From Pelomicrobium methylotrophicum (lineage in GTDB: Bacteria; Pseudomonadota; Gammaproteobacteria; Burkholderiales; UBA6910), in the NCBI RefSeq assembly GCF_008014345.1, contig NZ_VPFL01000019.1, forward strand, positions 1-64,000: DNA of 64,000 nt, in the 5' to 3' direction. A program made the translations under genes and the position numbers. Below, one piece after another: positions 40,776-49,811 of this stretch. The number at the start of each line of letters is the position of its first letter. Position 1 is the stretch's first letter. Under the pieces are notes generated by a model, which was not told the DNA's origin, did not search any database, and worked only from the letters and a program-made list of their open reading frames with translations.

Positions 40776-40883
40776 CGCTCTACGTTCGCGCGCGACGGGG
40801 GCAAGGAACAGCCTTGCCGCATACCAGGCCCTGCAGATCGAGTGACCGCAAGCTGCGAGGCCACGCCGCCAAGGGGACGGGGG

Positions 40884-41885
40884 ATGAGGAATGCGACGCT
40901 GAGACAGCTTACTATTTTCGAGACGGTTGCCAGGCAGCTGAATTTCACGCGTGCGGCCAAAGAGCTCGGCGTGACGCAGGCGGCGGTTTCGATCCAGATC
41001 AAACAGCTTGAGGACAACCTCGGCATTGCGCTTTTCGAGCAACTCGGCAAACGCATCTATCTGACCGAGGCAGGCCAGGAACTGTATCGCTATTGTCGGC
41101 ACATCAATTTGCAGCTCGCCGAAGCCGAGACCGTGCTGGATAGACTCAAGGGATCCAAAGGCGGCCAGCTCAAGCTCGCGATCGGCGGAGCAGCCAAGTA
41201 CTTCGTGCCGATACTGCTCGCCGCCTTCCGACGCCGTTGGGAGGGCTTTTCCGTCACCTTGAACGTGGCCAGCCGGGAAATGCTGTTGGCCCAGCTTGCG
41301 GATAATGCCTGCGACATGGCGATCATGAGCGTGCCTCCGGAGGGGGACGATCTCGTCGCCGAGCCGTTCCTGGAGGATCCGCTGGTGCCGATCGCGCCGC
41401 CGGATCACCCCTTGTCGCGGGAGCGCGCCGTGCCCTTGTCCAGACTGGTGCAGGAGCCTTTCCTGACGTACGAACAGGGCTCGGAGACGCGGGAGGCGAT
41501 CGAGCATTTCTTCGCGCGGCAAGGGATCGCGGTTTCGGCCAGCATGGCAGTCAACAGCAACGAGGCCATCAAGCGCGGCGTGCAGGCCGGGCTCGGCTTG
41601 GCAATCGTCCCCATCCACAGCGTCACTTTGGAGATCGAGGTCAGGCGGCTGATTGTGCTCGATGTCGTCTCCATGCCCCTGCCCCGCTCCTGGTACCTGA
41701 TCCACCGGCAGGGCAAGCGCTTTTCGCTCGTCGCCGAGGCTTTCAAGGATTTTGTCCTGCAGGAGGCCAGAGGCTGTATTTTGGCTTCGCCGGGCAAGAA
41801 TGGACAGTCCGTTGCCCTGCAGGTTGAGGAGGCGAGGGCGGACCTCGCTGAACGGGGAATGCCCTCGTGCCGCTGGTCGTCATGA
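40884..41885 (+). CDS. Second CbbR-like LysR-family regulator
   Basis: A 333-residue LysR protein: HTH LRQLTIFETVARQLNFTRAAKELGVTQAAVSIQ and an effector domain (EQGSETREAIEHFF, NSNEAIKRGVQAGLGLAIV) that parallels the first CbbR but is clearly a different subfamily. It follows the cso operon on the same strand after 108 bases, so it could be part of it or read from its own promoter. ATG 40884 is preceded by AAGGGGACGGGGG. The C-terminal 38 residues after the effector domain are non-conserved. Confidence 0.85.
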   Translation: MRNATLRQLTIFETVARQLNFTRAAKELGVTQAAVSIQIKQLEDNLGIALFEQLGKRIYLTEAGQELYRYCRHINLQLAEAETVLDRLKGSKGGQLKLAIGGAAKYFVPILLAAFRRRWEGFSVTLNVASREMLLAQLADNACDMAIMSVPPEGDDLVAEPFLEDPLVPIAPPDHPLSRERAVPLSRLVQEPFLTYEQGSETREAIEHFFARQGIAVSASMAVNSNEAIKRGVQAGLGLAIVPIHSVTLEIEVRRLIVLDVVSMPLPRSWYLIHRQGKRFSLVAEAFKDFVLQEARGCILASPGKNGQSVALQVEEARADLAERGMPSCRWSS

Positions 41886-41988
41886 AGGAGCGGCTTCCGC
41901 AGACCGGCCGGGATAGCGATGCCGTCCGCACCTTCGGCCGGCTGAGCGCCGACTTGGAGGCGGTCAAGGGATTGGCTTTGTCCGGCCC

Positions 41989-42975
41989 ATGAGCGCCGCC
42001 GCACGCCTGCCCGTCATCGACGTTGCCGTCGCCGTCGTGCAGCGTGACGACGGTCGCGTGCTGCTCGCCGAGCGGCCGCGCGGCAAAGTCTCGGCCGGCT
42101 ACTGGGAGCTTCCGGGCGGCAAGTTCGACGCGGGCGAACGGGCGGAGCAGGCGCTCGCGCGTGAGCTGCGCGAGGAACTCGGGGTGGAGCTTGACGCTGC
42201 CTACCCGTGGCTGACCTACGAGCACGCCTATCCGGACAAGCGCGTGCGCCTGCATTTCTTCCGGGTGCTCGGCTGGCACGGCACGCCGCACGGGCGCGAG
42301 GGGCAACGGATATCCTGGGAGGACCCGCAAGCTCCGAGCGTCGGACCGCTGCTGCCGGCGAACGAAAAGTTGCTGAAAGCCCTGCGCCTGCCGCCAGTGT
42401 ACGCCATCACGAACGCCGGCAGGTACGGCGTGGCCGAGTTCATGGCGCGCCTCGAGCAGGCGCTCGAGGGGGGGCTGCGCCTGATCCAGGTGCGCGAGAC
42501 CGGCATGGCGCCCGAGCAGCTCGCCCAGTTCGCACGCCGCGTGGTGACGGTGGCCCGTCGGTACGGCGCCAGGGTGCTTGTCAATGGCGACGAAACGCTT
42601 GCCCGCAAAGTGGGCGCCGATGGCGTGCACCTGCAGGCGGACCGACTCATGCGCCTGTCCGTGCCACCCAGCACCCGGCTGTGGGCCGCTTCGTGCCACG
42701 ATGCGCGGCAACTTGCTCGAGCGGCGGCGCTCGGCGCCGATTTCGTGACGTTGTCACCGGTGCTGCCCACGGCGACCCACCCGGAAGAACCGGGGCTGGG
42801 CTGGACAAAGTTCACTCGCCTGGTGCACGGCTACCCACTGCCGGTTTATGCGCTCGGCGGCATGCGGCTCGAGCTGCTGGAGACCGCCATGCGTCACGGC
42901 GCGCACGGGATAGCGCTCTTGAGCGGGATCTGGGACCGCGTGGTCGCCCCTCGCGCCGAGGTGCGGAACTCTTGA
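41989..42975 (+). CDS. Nudix hydrolase (MutT-like) fused to thiamine-phosphate-synthase-like domain
   Basis: A 328-residue two-domain protein. The Nudix box GKFDAGE-x7-RELREELGV is at about 44-66. From about 133 a ThiE-like barrel follows (PPVYAITNAGRYG, IQVRETGM, VLVNGD, GADGVHLQ). This fusion is common in beta/gammaproteobacteria. The MutT part removes oxidised nucleotides such as 8-oxo-dGTP, while the role of the TPS part is unproved. Its ATG overlaps the TGA of a 36-codon frame that follows the LysR gene. Confidence 0.93.
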   Translation: MSAAARLPVIDVAVAVVQRDDGRVLLAERPRGKVSAGYWELPGGKFDAGERAEQALARELREELGVELDAAYPWLTYEHAYPDKRVRLHFFRVLGWHGTPHGREGQRISWEDPQAPSVGPLLPANEKLLKALRLPPVYAITNAGRYGVAEFMARLEQALEGGLRLIQVRETGMAPEQLAQFARRVVTVARRYGARVLVNGDETLARKVGADGVHLQADRLMRLSVPPSTRLWAASCHDARQLARAAALGADFVTLSPVLPTATHPEEPGLGWTKFTRLVHGYPLPVYALGGMRLELLETAMRHGAHGIALLSGIWDRVVAPRAEVRNS

Positions 42976-42985
42976 GGCGCGGGGC

Positions 42986-43672
42986 TCAAGGGCGGATGGC
43001 GGCGTCTATGGCGTGGAAGTTCCTGGCTTTGCGATGCGCGACACCGTGCTCGGCCATGCCTTGCCGTACCAGGCAGATGGTGCGCAACCCGGCGCGGCGC
43101 GCGGCATCGAGCTCGCGCTTGGCGTCGGAGAGGAACAGGATGGCGTGGGGAGGCTCGCCGATGACGCGGGCGATGGTTCGATAGGAATCCGGCTCGGTCT
43201 TGGGCCCGGTCGTGGTGTCGAAGAAGCCGGAGAAAAGCGGCGTGAGGTCGCCGTACGGCGTGTGAGCGAAGATGAGCTGCTGGGCCTTGATCGAGCCGGA
43301 GGAGAAGACGTACAGGTGAATGCCGCTCGCCTTCCAGGCCTTGAGTTGCGGTGCCACGTCCGCATAGAGATGAGCGCGCAACTCGCCGCTGGCGAAACCA
43401 CGCTCCCAGACCAGCCCCTGCAGCGTCTTGAGGGGAGTGATCTTTCGATCTTCGTCCATCCAGGCGAGGAGCTGCGCGATGGCCTCGTCGACGGAGAGCG
43501 CCTTGCCCACGATGCGCCCGATCTCGGCGAGCTGGCGTTGTACCTCCGGATCCCGGGCGTGGGCGCGCACAAATTCGGGCAGGTGCTTGCGCGCGTAGGG
43601 GTAGAGTGCTTCGGTCACGAAGGAAATGGCCGAAGTCGTGCCTTCGATGTCGGTGACAACAGCCTTGATCAT
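42986..43672 (-). CDS. mtnC: Acireductone synthase (enolase-phosphatase E1)
   Basis: A 228-residue HAD-superfamily enzyme with DIEGTTS at 8-14 (nucleophile Asp8), FSSGS and FLSDAKRELDAA, matching MtnC of the methionine salvage pathway. It enolises and dephosphorylates 2,3-diketo-5-methylthiopentyl-1-phosphate. The start is ATG 43672, where the family begins. A longer in-frame ATG upstream is not conserved. It is convergent with the Nudix gene. A decayed mtnP of the same pathway lies at 54766. Confidence 0.95.
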   Translation of the reverse strand: MIKAVVTDIEGTTSAISFVTEALYPYARKHLPEFVRAHARDPEVQRQLAEIGRIVGKALSVDEAIAQLLAWMDEDRKITPLKTLQGLVWERGFASGELRAHLYADVAPQLKAWKASGIHLYVFSSGSIKAQQLIFAHTPYGDLTPLFSGFFDTTTGPKTEPDSYRTIARVIGEPPHAILFLSDAKRELDAARRAGLRTICLVRQGMAEHGVAHRKARNFHAIDAAIRP

Positions 43673-43928
43673 CGGTTTCGAGGTCGTTCGCGAGCGGATG
43701 GTCCACCGGTCTCGGCAGGCCAAGCGCCTTCCATTGTACTGATCGCGCCTTCCTTCGGCCAGGGTGGGAAGCGATCTCCTCGGCGAGGACGCTGCGCCGG
43801 TCTCCCTTTATGCCTTGCGCCCGGCCGCCCGCCCATGCGGCTGTACGATCGAGGTTCCGCGAGGCAGGCCGCATCGCCCGGCCGTGGCACCCGGTATCGA
43901 GTTGCGACAATGACATGAAAATACGCCT

Positions 43929-46007
43929 GTGCTGTTGACGCTGTTTCCTTTTTTGAGATGGTTTCCTTTGACGCGCGAGACGCTGCGCGCCGACCTGGCC
44001 GCTGGCGTCACGGTGGCTCTGGTGCTGGTGCCGCAGTCCATGGCCTACGCCCAGCTCGCCGGGCTGCCCGTGATCTATGGCTTGTACGCCTCCTTCGTGC
44101 CCGTCGTGATGGCTTCCCTCTGGGGCTCGAGCAACCAGCTGCATACTGGCCCGACCGCCATGCTTTCGCTGATGTCCGCCGCGGCGTTGATTCCGTTGGC
44201 CAGCCCCGGCAGCCCGACATTTATCGAACTATCCATCCTGTTGGCGCTGATGGTGGGGGTGCTGCGTGTAGCGCTCGGCTTGGCCCGTCTTGGGGTCCTG
44301 GTCAATCTCGTCTCGAGCCCGGTGCTGGTGGGCTTCACCAACGCGGCCGCGCTCATCATCGGCTTGTCCCAACTCAACAAGCTCATCGGCGTTCCTTTTC
44401 CGCGCAGCGATTCCTACCTGTCCGACCTCTGGGCGGTTGTGATGCAGCTGCCCCAGACCCACCTGCCCACACTGCTGTTCGCGCTCGGCGCCTTCGTGCT
44501 CATCCGGGGACTCGAGCGGCTTGTCCCGCGGTTACCAGCGGTGCTGCTGGCCGTGGTCGCGTGTACCGCTGTCAGCGCCGCAACCGATTACGAGCAGCGG
44601 CTCGAGGTGCCACTTGAGGCCGTGGCTGACCCGGAGGCGGCGCGGCGGATCAAGACCTACCTCGAGACCACGGCGGAGCTCGAGTCGCTTGCGGCCGCTG
44701 TCGCCCGCAAGGGTGCGGAGCTGCGCGCCCTGCAGGCGCAGCAGGAGAGCGCGGAACGCGAGGCACGCATCGCGCTGCTCAGCGGGGAGATCGAAGCGCT
44801 GCGCGCGCAGGCCGAATACCTCAAGCAGCGCAACAATCGCCACCAAGTCCAGCTGTACGCCATGGTCATGAACCGCTCCCAAGACACCGGTGGCGCTGCG
44901 TTGTTCTACCGCGAAGGACATCTTCCTCCCGGCGTCGTCTCCGACGGGCGACGCTGGCGCTTTTCCGGAACGAAGGAGGGGCGGATTGTTTTTTCTGCGG
45001 GCGGGACAGTGGTCGGCAGAGTCCCGTCGGGCCTACCCGCCTTCCAGATGCCCGAGATTCACTGGGATGCGCTGCTTACCCTTGTGCCCGCGGCGTTCGT
45101 GATGGCGCTGATCGGGTTCATGGAAGCGACCTCGATTTCCAAGGCGATCGCCGCCAGGACCGGGCAGCGCGTGGACGTCAACCAGGAGCTGATCGGCCAG
45201 GGGCTGGCGAATATTGTCGGCAGCTTTTTCAGCGCCTACACCGTCAGCGGCTCGTTCTCGCGCTCGGCCTTGGCCGCGCGGGCCGGCGCCCGTAGCGGGC
45301 TATTCGCGATCATCAGCGCGCTGGCCGTTGTGGCGGTGCTGCTGTGGCTGACGCCATTCGTCTATCACCTGCCTGAGGCGGTGCTGGCCGTGATCGTGAT
45401 GCTGGCGGTATTTGGCCTGATCCGGGTGAAGCCTCTGGTGCATGCCTGGCGGGTGGAGCGCGGCGACGCCGTGATCGGTCTGGTGACTTTCGCGGCCACG
45501 TTGGCGATGGCCCCCGCCATCGCCAACGGAATCCTGGTCGGCATCGTCCTTACTGTGCTCGCCTATCTTGTAAAGATCATGAAGCCGCGCGCGGAGATCC
45601 TGGGGCGCCGGCCGGACGGCGTGCTCGCGGGCATCGAAGCCCACGGCCTGAAGCCGGTGAGTGAGTGCGTGGTGCCGATCCGCTTCGACGGATCGCTGGT
45701 ATTCGCCAGCGTGGCTTATTTCGAGGACATTGTGCTGGAAGCCCGCGCCCGCTTCCCCAAGGCCCATACCATCCTGATCATCGGCAGCGGCATCAACCGG
45801 ATCGACGCCTCCGGCGAAGAGAAAATCCGCGAGCTGGCGCAGAGTCTGCGGCAAGGGGGCGTGAGCCTTGCATTCAGCAGCCTCAAGAAGCAGGTGCGCG
45901 AGGTGTTCGAGATCGGCGGGCTGATTGCCTTGCTGGGCAAGGAAAACATATTCGATACCAAGGAGCAGGCCATGCAGACGTTGCTGGCCCGGGCTGGGGG
46001 AGGGTGA
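43929..46007 (+). CDS. SulP-family anion transporter with coiled-coil insertion and STAS domain
   Basis: A 692-residue transporter. The SulP core is clear (LVPQSMAYAQLAGLP, SSPVLVGFTNAAALIIGLSQ, GFMEATSISKAIAARTGQRVDVNQELIGQGLANIVG), with a STAS domain from about 560. Unusually, residues about 221-361 form a soluble insertion between membrane helices, starting with a coiled coil (YLETTAELESLAAAVARKGAEL). SulP proteins carry sulfate or bicarbonate (BicA type). The carboxysome nearby makes bicarbonate plausible but not proven. The GTG start at 43929 is uncertain and has no strong ribosome site. Confidence 0.88.
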   Translation: MLLTLFPFLRWFPLTRETLRADLAAGVTVALVLVPQSMAYAQLAGLPVIYGLYASFVPVVMASLWGSSNQLHTGPTAMLSLMSAAALIPLASPGSPTFIELSILLALMVGVLRVALGLARLGVLVNLVSSPVLVGFTNAAALIIGLSQLNKLIGVPFPRSDSYLSDLWAVVMQLPQTHLPTLLFALGAFVLIRGLERLVPRLPAVLLAVVACTAVSAATDYEQRLEVPLEAVADPEAARRIKTYLETTAELESLAAAVARKGAELRALQAQQESAEREARIALLSGEIEALRAQAEYLKQRNNRHQVQLYAMVMNRSQDTGGAALFYREGHLPPGVVSDGRRWRFSGTKEGRIVFSAGGTVVGRVPSGLPAFQMPEIHWDALLTLVPAAFVMALIGFMEATSISKAIAARTGQRVDVNQELIGQGLANIVGSFFSAYTVSGSFSRSALAARAGARSGLFAIISALAVVAVLLWLTPFVYHLPEAVLAVIVMLAVFGLIRVKPLVHAWRVERGDAVIGLVTFAATLAMAPAIANGILVGIVLTVLAYLVKIMKPRAEILGRRPDGVLAGIEAHGLKPVSECVVPIRFDGSLVFASVAYFEDIVLEARARFPKAHTILIIGSGINRIDASGEEKIRELAQSLRQGGVSLAFSSLKKQVREVFEIGGLIALLGKENIFDTKEQAMQTLLARAGGG

Positions 46008-46146
46008 TCTTGCCAACTCACGACACTCGTGCTCGCCTTTTCGCCTGGACCATCGCTGCCCAAGTCCACCTTTTCCAGCCTGACCCGGATGATGGAAGCG
46101 CCGTAATGTAAACCATCCTGAAGTCTCGAGTTTCCTTGCGGAGGGT

Positions 46147-47055
46147 CTATGAAGAAGGACTCTGCGCGAACAACTCCTGCTTTGCCGCCTGGCTGACGGC
46201 CACCACGGCGGGATGCGTGAGTCGGCGTTCAACCGAGATGGCATAGTACCTGACGGCGACTTCCTCAGCTCGGCCGACGACTTCGACGCCGTACTGGTGC
46301 TGGACTTCCCCGGCGATCACCTCGGGTGCGGGGAAAACGCCGGCACCCGCCTGCCCGAATGCTTTCATCAAGGCCGTGTCGTCGAACTCCCCGACGATGC
46401 GCGGCTGGATCCCGCGTTCGCTGAACCAGCGCCCCAGAGGTCCCCGCACCGCCGCGCTGCCGCCCGGGATCAGCAAGGGCGCTGCGTTCAGGGACCGCGG
46501 AAAATCCTCACGATAGCGCGCTGCCAGCGCCGGCACCGCATAGAAAGCGAGGGCGCAGCGTCCCAACGCGTGACTATAGCCTTTCACCCCCAACTCGGAA
46601 GGCAATGACCGATCGGCGATCACCAGGTCGAGCTTGTGAATGGCCAGCTCAGCGAAAAGCCGCTCCAGCTTGTCTTCATGACAGATGAGGCGCACAGGTT
46701 CGGCGAGCGTCATTGCCGGCGCGAGCAGCCGGTAGGCGATGGATTTGGGAATCACGTCCGCCACGCCAACGCGAAACGGCAGTTCGCCGCTTCCGGAGCG
46801 GTTGCGCAGCAACTCCTCCAGCTCGTTGCCAATTTGAAAGATCTCGTCGGCGTGGGACAGGGCCAGCTGCCCCGCCGCCGTGAGCTCGAGGCGCCTGCCG
46901 GCGCGCCGGAACAGGTCGGTTCCCAGGGCGCGTTCGAGCTCGCCGATCTGGCCGCTGAGGGTCTGGGGGGTGAGGTGCAGCCGCTCGGCGGCGCGCACGA
47001 TGCTGCCGGCCTTGGCCACGTTCCAGAAATAGTAAAGCTGTTTGTAGTTCAGCAT
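46147..47055 (-). CDS. NhaR-like LysR-family regulator
   Basis: A 302-residue LysR protein beginning MLNYKQLYYFWNVAKAGSIVRAAERLHLTPQTLSGQIGELE, the hallmark N-terminus of NhaR. NhaR activates Na+/H+ antiport genes in response to sodium. No antiporter is in view. The nearest target is the convergent SulP transporter, and SbtA in this window is Na+-dependent. An imperfect palindrome precedes its start. Confidence 0.88.
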   Translation of the reverse strand: MLNYKQLYYFWNVAKAGSIVRAAERLHLTPQTLSGQIGELERALGTDLFRRAGRRLELTAAGQLALSHADEIFQIGNELEELLRNRSGSGELPFRVGVADVIPKSIAYRLLAPAMTLAEPVRLICHEDKLERLFAELAIHKLDLVIADRSLPSELGVKGYSHALGRCALAFYAVPALAARYREDFPRSLNAAPLLIPGGSAAVRGPLGRWFSERGIQPRIVGEFDDTALMKAFGQAGAGVFPAPEVIAGEVQHQYGVEVVGRAEEVAVRYYAISVERRLTHPAVVAVSQAAKQELFAQSPSS

Positions 47056-47078
47056 AAGAGCTCACAATCAGTTTTTAA

Positions 47079-47113
47079 CGAATAAAAGACAAAAAATATT
47101 CGAATTTTATTGG
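47079..47113. promoter_or_regulatory. Imperfect inverted repeat in the nhaR/hpf intergenic region
   Basis: CGAATAAAA (47079-47087) and TTTTATTGG (47105-47113) pair with one mismatch around an AT-rich centre containing TTCGAA. LysR proteins commonly bind such sites next to their own gene. It also lies upstream of the divergent HPF-like gene. Confidence 0.35.
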
Positions 47114-47171
47114 TGAATTGGCAAGCCTAAAATCGACCTGCGTTGGCAATAGCGGCTCCGGAAGAGGAAAC

Positions 47172-47519
47172 ATGCAGATCGATATTCAGGCGCGCGATTT
47201 CACGCTGACTGAGGGCCTGCGTGCACATGTGGAACGGCGGTTGCGCTTCGCCTTGACCCGGTATCGAGACTGCGTGCGCCGCATCACCGTGCGCCTGGCG
47301 GACGTGAATGGCCCCCGGCGTGGCGCGGACAAGCGTTGCCTGTTGCAGCTTCGGCTGAATGGACTGCCCGACATCATCGTCGAGGATATCGAGGCAGACC
47401 TTTACGTCGCGGTGGATCGGGCCGTGAGTCGCGCTCGACGGACGGTGGAACGCTACCAGCAGCGCAGGCGCAACCCTTTGAATCATCCTTTTCAGCAGGG
47501 CAGTGATGACTGGGTTTGA
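47172..47519 (+). CDS. HPF/RaiA-family ribosome hibernation factor-like protein
   Basis: A 115-residue protein (MQIDIQARDFTLTEGLRAHVERRLRFAL, then YVAVDRAVSRARRTVERY) of the S30AE/sigma-54 modulation family. Such proteins bind the decoding centre of idle ribosomes. It lacks the long C-terminal dimerisation domain, so it is a short-type HPF. Start ATG 47172 follows GAGGAAA. It is not next to rpoN, so it may be a stress paralogue. Confidence 0.88.
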   Translation: MQIDIQARDFTLTEGLRAHVERRLRFALTRYRDCVRRITVRLADVNGPRRGADKRCLLQLRLNGLPDIIVEDIEADLYVAVDRAVSRARRTVERYQQRRRNPLNHPFQQGSDDWV

Positions 47520-47653
47520 CCAGTGCCGGCTGGTGGCGCGAGCCGCATCGAGCCTTGCCCAAGTCCTGGCGCGTACCTGGCTGAACCTGGGCACGGTGGG
47601 AAACCGCATGCGGTCGAGGATGAACATGTCGGCAATGCGAGAGGAGATAAGCG

Positions 47654-47944
47654 GTGAAATGTCCTGTGTGCAAAGACGCGAATCTGGCGATGACCTATCG
47701 GCAAGGCATCGAGATCGACTACTGTCCCCAGTGCCGGGGCGTGTGGCTTGACCGTGGCGAGCTGGACAAGCTCATCGAGCGCGCCGTGCGCGAAGAGCGC
47801 GACATGCCGCTATCCGCCCGGTCCGAGCCTCATCCGGCTTCGGACCGCAGTCCAAATGAGCGCGAACGCGAGCGCTACTACGACGAAGAACGCCACCGCC
47901 GGCGGCGCAAATCCTGGCTGGGAGAGATTCTTGACTTCGACTGA
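47654..47944 (+). CDS. zf-TFIIB (zinc-ribbon) domain protein
   Basis: A 96-residue protein with one treble-clef zinc ribbon: Cys3/Cys6 and Cys24/Cys27 (CPVC, CPQCRGVWLDRGEL), then a charged Arg/Glu tail ending SWLGEILDFD, as in the common bacterial zf-TFIIB family of unknown function. GTG start after GGAGATAAGC. It overlaps the following gene by 14 bases. Confidence 0.9.
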   Translation: MKCPVCKDANLAMTYRQGIEIDYCPQCRGVWLDRGELDKLIERAVREERDMPLSARSEPHPASDRSPNERERERYYDEERHRRRRKSWLGEILDFD

Positions 47945-48803
47945 CCGTTCTGCCCGCCGCACCGTCTCCTACGCCGGCCGGCGCATCGCCCTGCTCACCC
48001 AGCACGGCAAGGAGCGGGTGATTGCGCCAGTGCTCGAATCGGTGCTCGGTTGTCGGGTCGAACGCGTGGCGGGCTACGACACCGACCAGCTCGGCACGTT
48101 CACGCGCGAGATTCCGCGCGCCGGCACCCAGCTTGAAGCGGCGCGCAAGAAGGCGCGCATCGGCATGGAGTTGTCCGGGCTGCCCCTCGGGCTCGCCAGC
48201 GAGGGCTCGTTCGGGCCGGATCCTTTCGCGGGGATGCTTCCGTGGAATGTGGAGATGGTGGTTTTCATTGACGACGAGCGCGGCCTGGAGATCGTCGGCA
48301 GCGCGCAGGGCCATGCCAACTTCGCCCACCGGCTCGCGGCGAGCTGGGAGGAGGCGCAGGATTTCGCCCGCTCGGCAGAATTTCCAGAGCACCATCTGGT
48401 GGTGCGCCCGCAGGGGGAGGACGATCCGCGTATCCGCAAGGGCATCGCTTCCTGGGCAGCGCTCGAGGCAGCCTTTTTCTGGGCCCGGGAGCAATCGGCA
48501 AACGGCTTGGTTTTTCTCGAAACCGACGTGCGCGCCCATGCCAATCCCACGCGCATGGCCAACATCCGCCTGGCGGCCGAGGAGCTGGCGAAAAAACTTT
48601 GCTCCTTGTGCCCGGCCTGCGGCACGCCGGGTTTCTGGGTCCTGGAGCGCGTGCTCGGGTTGCCGTGCGCGGACTGCGGCGCGCCAACGCGGGAGCCGCG
48701 GGGGGAAGTGTTGGGTTGCGTGAAATGCGTGCACCGGGAAGTGCGCCATTACAGCGACCGGGTCACCGCCGATCCGGGCTGCTGCGAGCACTGCAACCCG
48801 TGA
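47931..48803 (+). CDS. DUF6671-family protein
   Basis: About 290 residues. The N-terminal two thirds (IALLTQHGKERVIAPVLE, EGSFGPDPF, MVVFIDDERGLE) is a conserved domain of unknown function. The C-terminus is a double zinc ribbon (CPACGTPGF, CADCGAP, CVKCVHRE, CCEHC). I take TTG 47931, with GGGAGAG upstream, as the start because the conserved domain begins shortly after; longer frames run through the zinc-ribbon gene. It overlaps that gene, so the two are translated together. Confidence 0.75.
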   Translation: MTSTDRSARRTVSYAGRRIALLTQHGKERVIAPVLESVLGCRVERVAGYDTDQLGTFTREIPRAGTQLEAARKKARIGMELSGLPLGLASEGSFGPDPFAGMLPWNVEMVVFIDDERGLEIVGSAQGHANFAHRLAASWEEAQDFARSAEFPEHHLVVRPQGEDDPRIRKGIASWAALEAAFFWAREQSANGLVFLETDVRAHANPTRMANIRLAAEELAKKLCSLCPACGTPGFWVLERVLGLPCADCGAPTREPRGEVLGCVKCVHREVRHYSDRVTADPGCCEHCNP

Positions 48804-48815
48804 GGAAAGCAAGCG

Positions 48816-49811
48816 ATGACATTGCACCTGCCGTGCTCGGTTCCGTGCAATCTTTGTGGCGGGACCGATATTGCGGTTCTCTCGAATCGAAGCCGTAGCG
48901 GGAAATCACTGCGGACCGTGATTTGTAAGGCGTGCGGTCTTGTGTGGTCTGATCCCCGACCGTATGCTCCAAAGCCGTTTTATGAAGAAGCGTATCGCGT
49001 CGCGTATAAAGGGACATGTCATCCCAAGCCTAAACATGTCCTGCGCGCGGGGAAGGTGGCCTTGTCCCGATTCGAAAAGATCGGCTGTTTCCTTTCCGAG
49101 CCTAAAAAAATCCTGGATGTGGGCAGCGGAGGCGGGGAATTCCTCTACTTGCTGAAATTGCTCGGGCATGACGTGTACGGCATCGAACCGAATAGAGGCT
49201 ATGCGGCCTACGCCATCCAGGAGTACGACCTGACCATTGAAGTCGGGCTTGTACAAGAGGTGCCGCTTCCAGTCGACGCCTTTGACGTGATTACAATGTG
49301 GCACGTCTTGGAACACACGGAAGATCCGTCTGCCGTTCTGGCCCGTCTTCGCCCCGCGCTGAGGACGGGCGGCATTCTGGTTGTCGAGGTGCCCAACATT
49401 GAAGCGACCTGTCAGTCCCCGAAGAGCACGTTTCACGAGGCGCATCTGTATCACTTCAATGCCGCGACGCTGGGTGCGCTGGCTGCAAGGGTCGGCTTGC
49501 GGGAAACAAGTCATACCCTCTCCAACGATGGCGGAAATATCACCATGTTTTTCGAGCAGGGGGTTCCCCAGGCGAACGATCCCGCCGGGATCAGGATACC
49601 GGGCAACTACGAGCGCGTTTCGAGCATCGTTTGGAACCATACGGCGTTGCGTCATTACCTGACGCCGCGGCCCTATGCGAGAGCGTGGAAACGCATGTTG
49701 CGTTCGCTATCCGAAAAATGCGAGACATCCGGTTTCGCTGGCGCGAAAGCCATGCTCGATTCGCTATACTCGCGTGCTCTCCGACAGCAACGTTCCGGGA
49801 TAGCCCAGTGA
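48816..49811 (+). CDS. Class I SAM-dependent methyltransferase with N-terminal zinc ribbon
   Basis: A 331-residue protein. The N-terminus has CNLCGG and CKACGLVWSDPRP, and the methyltransferase motif I is ILDVGSGGGEFLYLL, followed by DVITMWHVLEHTEDP. This Zn-ribbon/methyltransferase architecture is common in sugar and antibiotic C-methyltransferases, but the substrate here is unknown. It overlaps the next gene by GTGA. Confidence 0.82.
   Translation: MTLHLPCSVPCNLCGGTDIAVLSNRSRSGKSLRTVICKACGLVWSDPRPYAPKPFYEEAYRVAYKGTCHPKPKHVLRAGKVALSRFEKIGCFLSEPKKILDVGSGGGEFLYLLKLLGHDVYGIEPNRGYAAYAIQEYDLTIEVGLVQEVPLPVDAFDVITMWHVLEHTEDPSAVLARLRPALRTGGILVVEVPNIEATCQSPKSTFHEAHLYHFNAATLGALAARVGLRETSHTLSNDGGNITMFFEQGVPQANDPAGIRIPGNYERVSSIVWNHTALRHYLTPRPYARAWKRMLRSLSEKCETSGFAGAKAMLDSLYSRALRQQRSGIAQ

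Noticed and set aside
41882-41992. A 36-codon frame bridging the second LysR gene and the Nudix gene with ATGA at both ends
   Set aside because: The neat overlaps are suggestive, but there is no recognisable motif and no ribosome site of its own; kept only as a note.
43915-43938. A seven-residue ATG frame just before the SulP gene, possible leader peptide
   Set aside because: Too short, and no attenuator structure follows.
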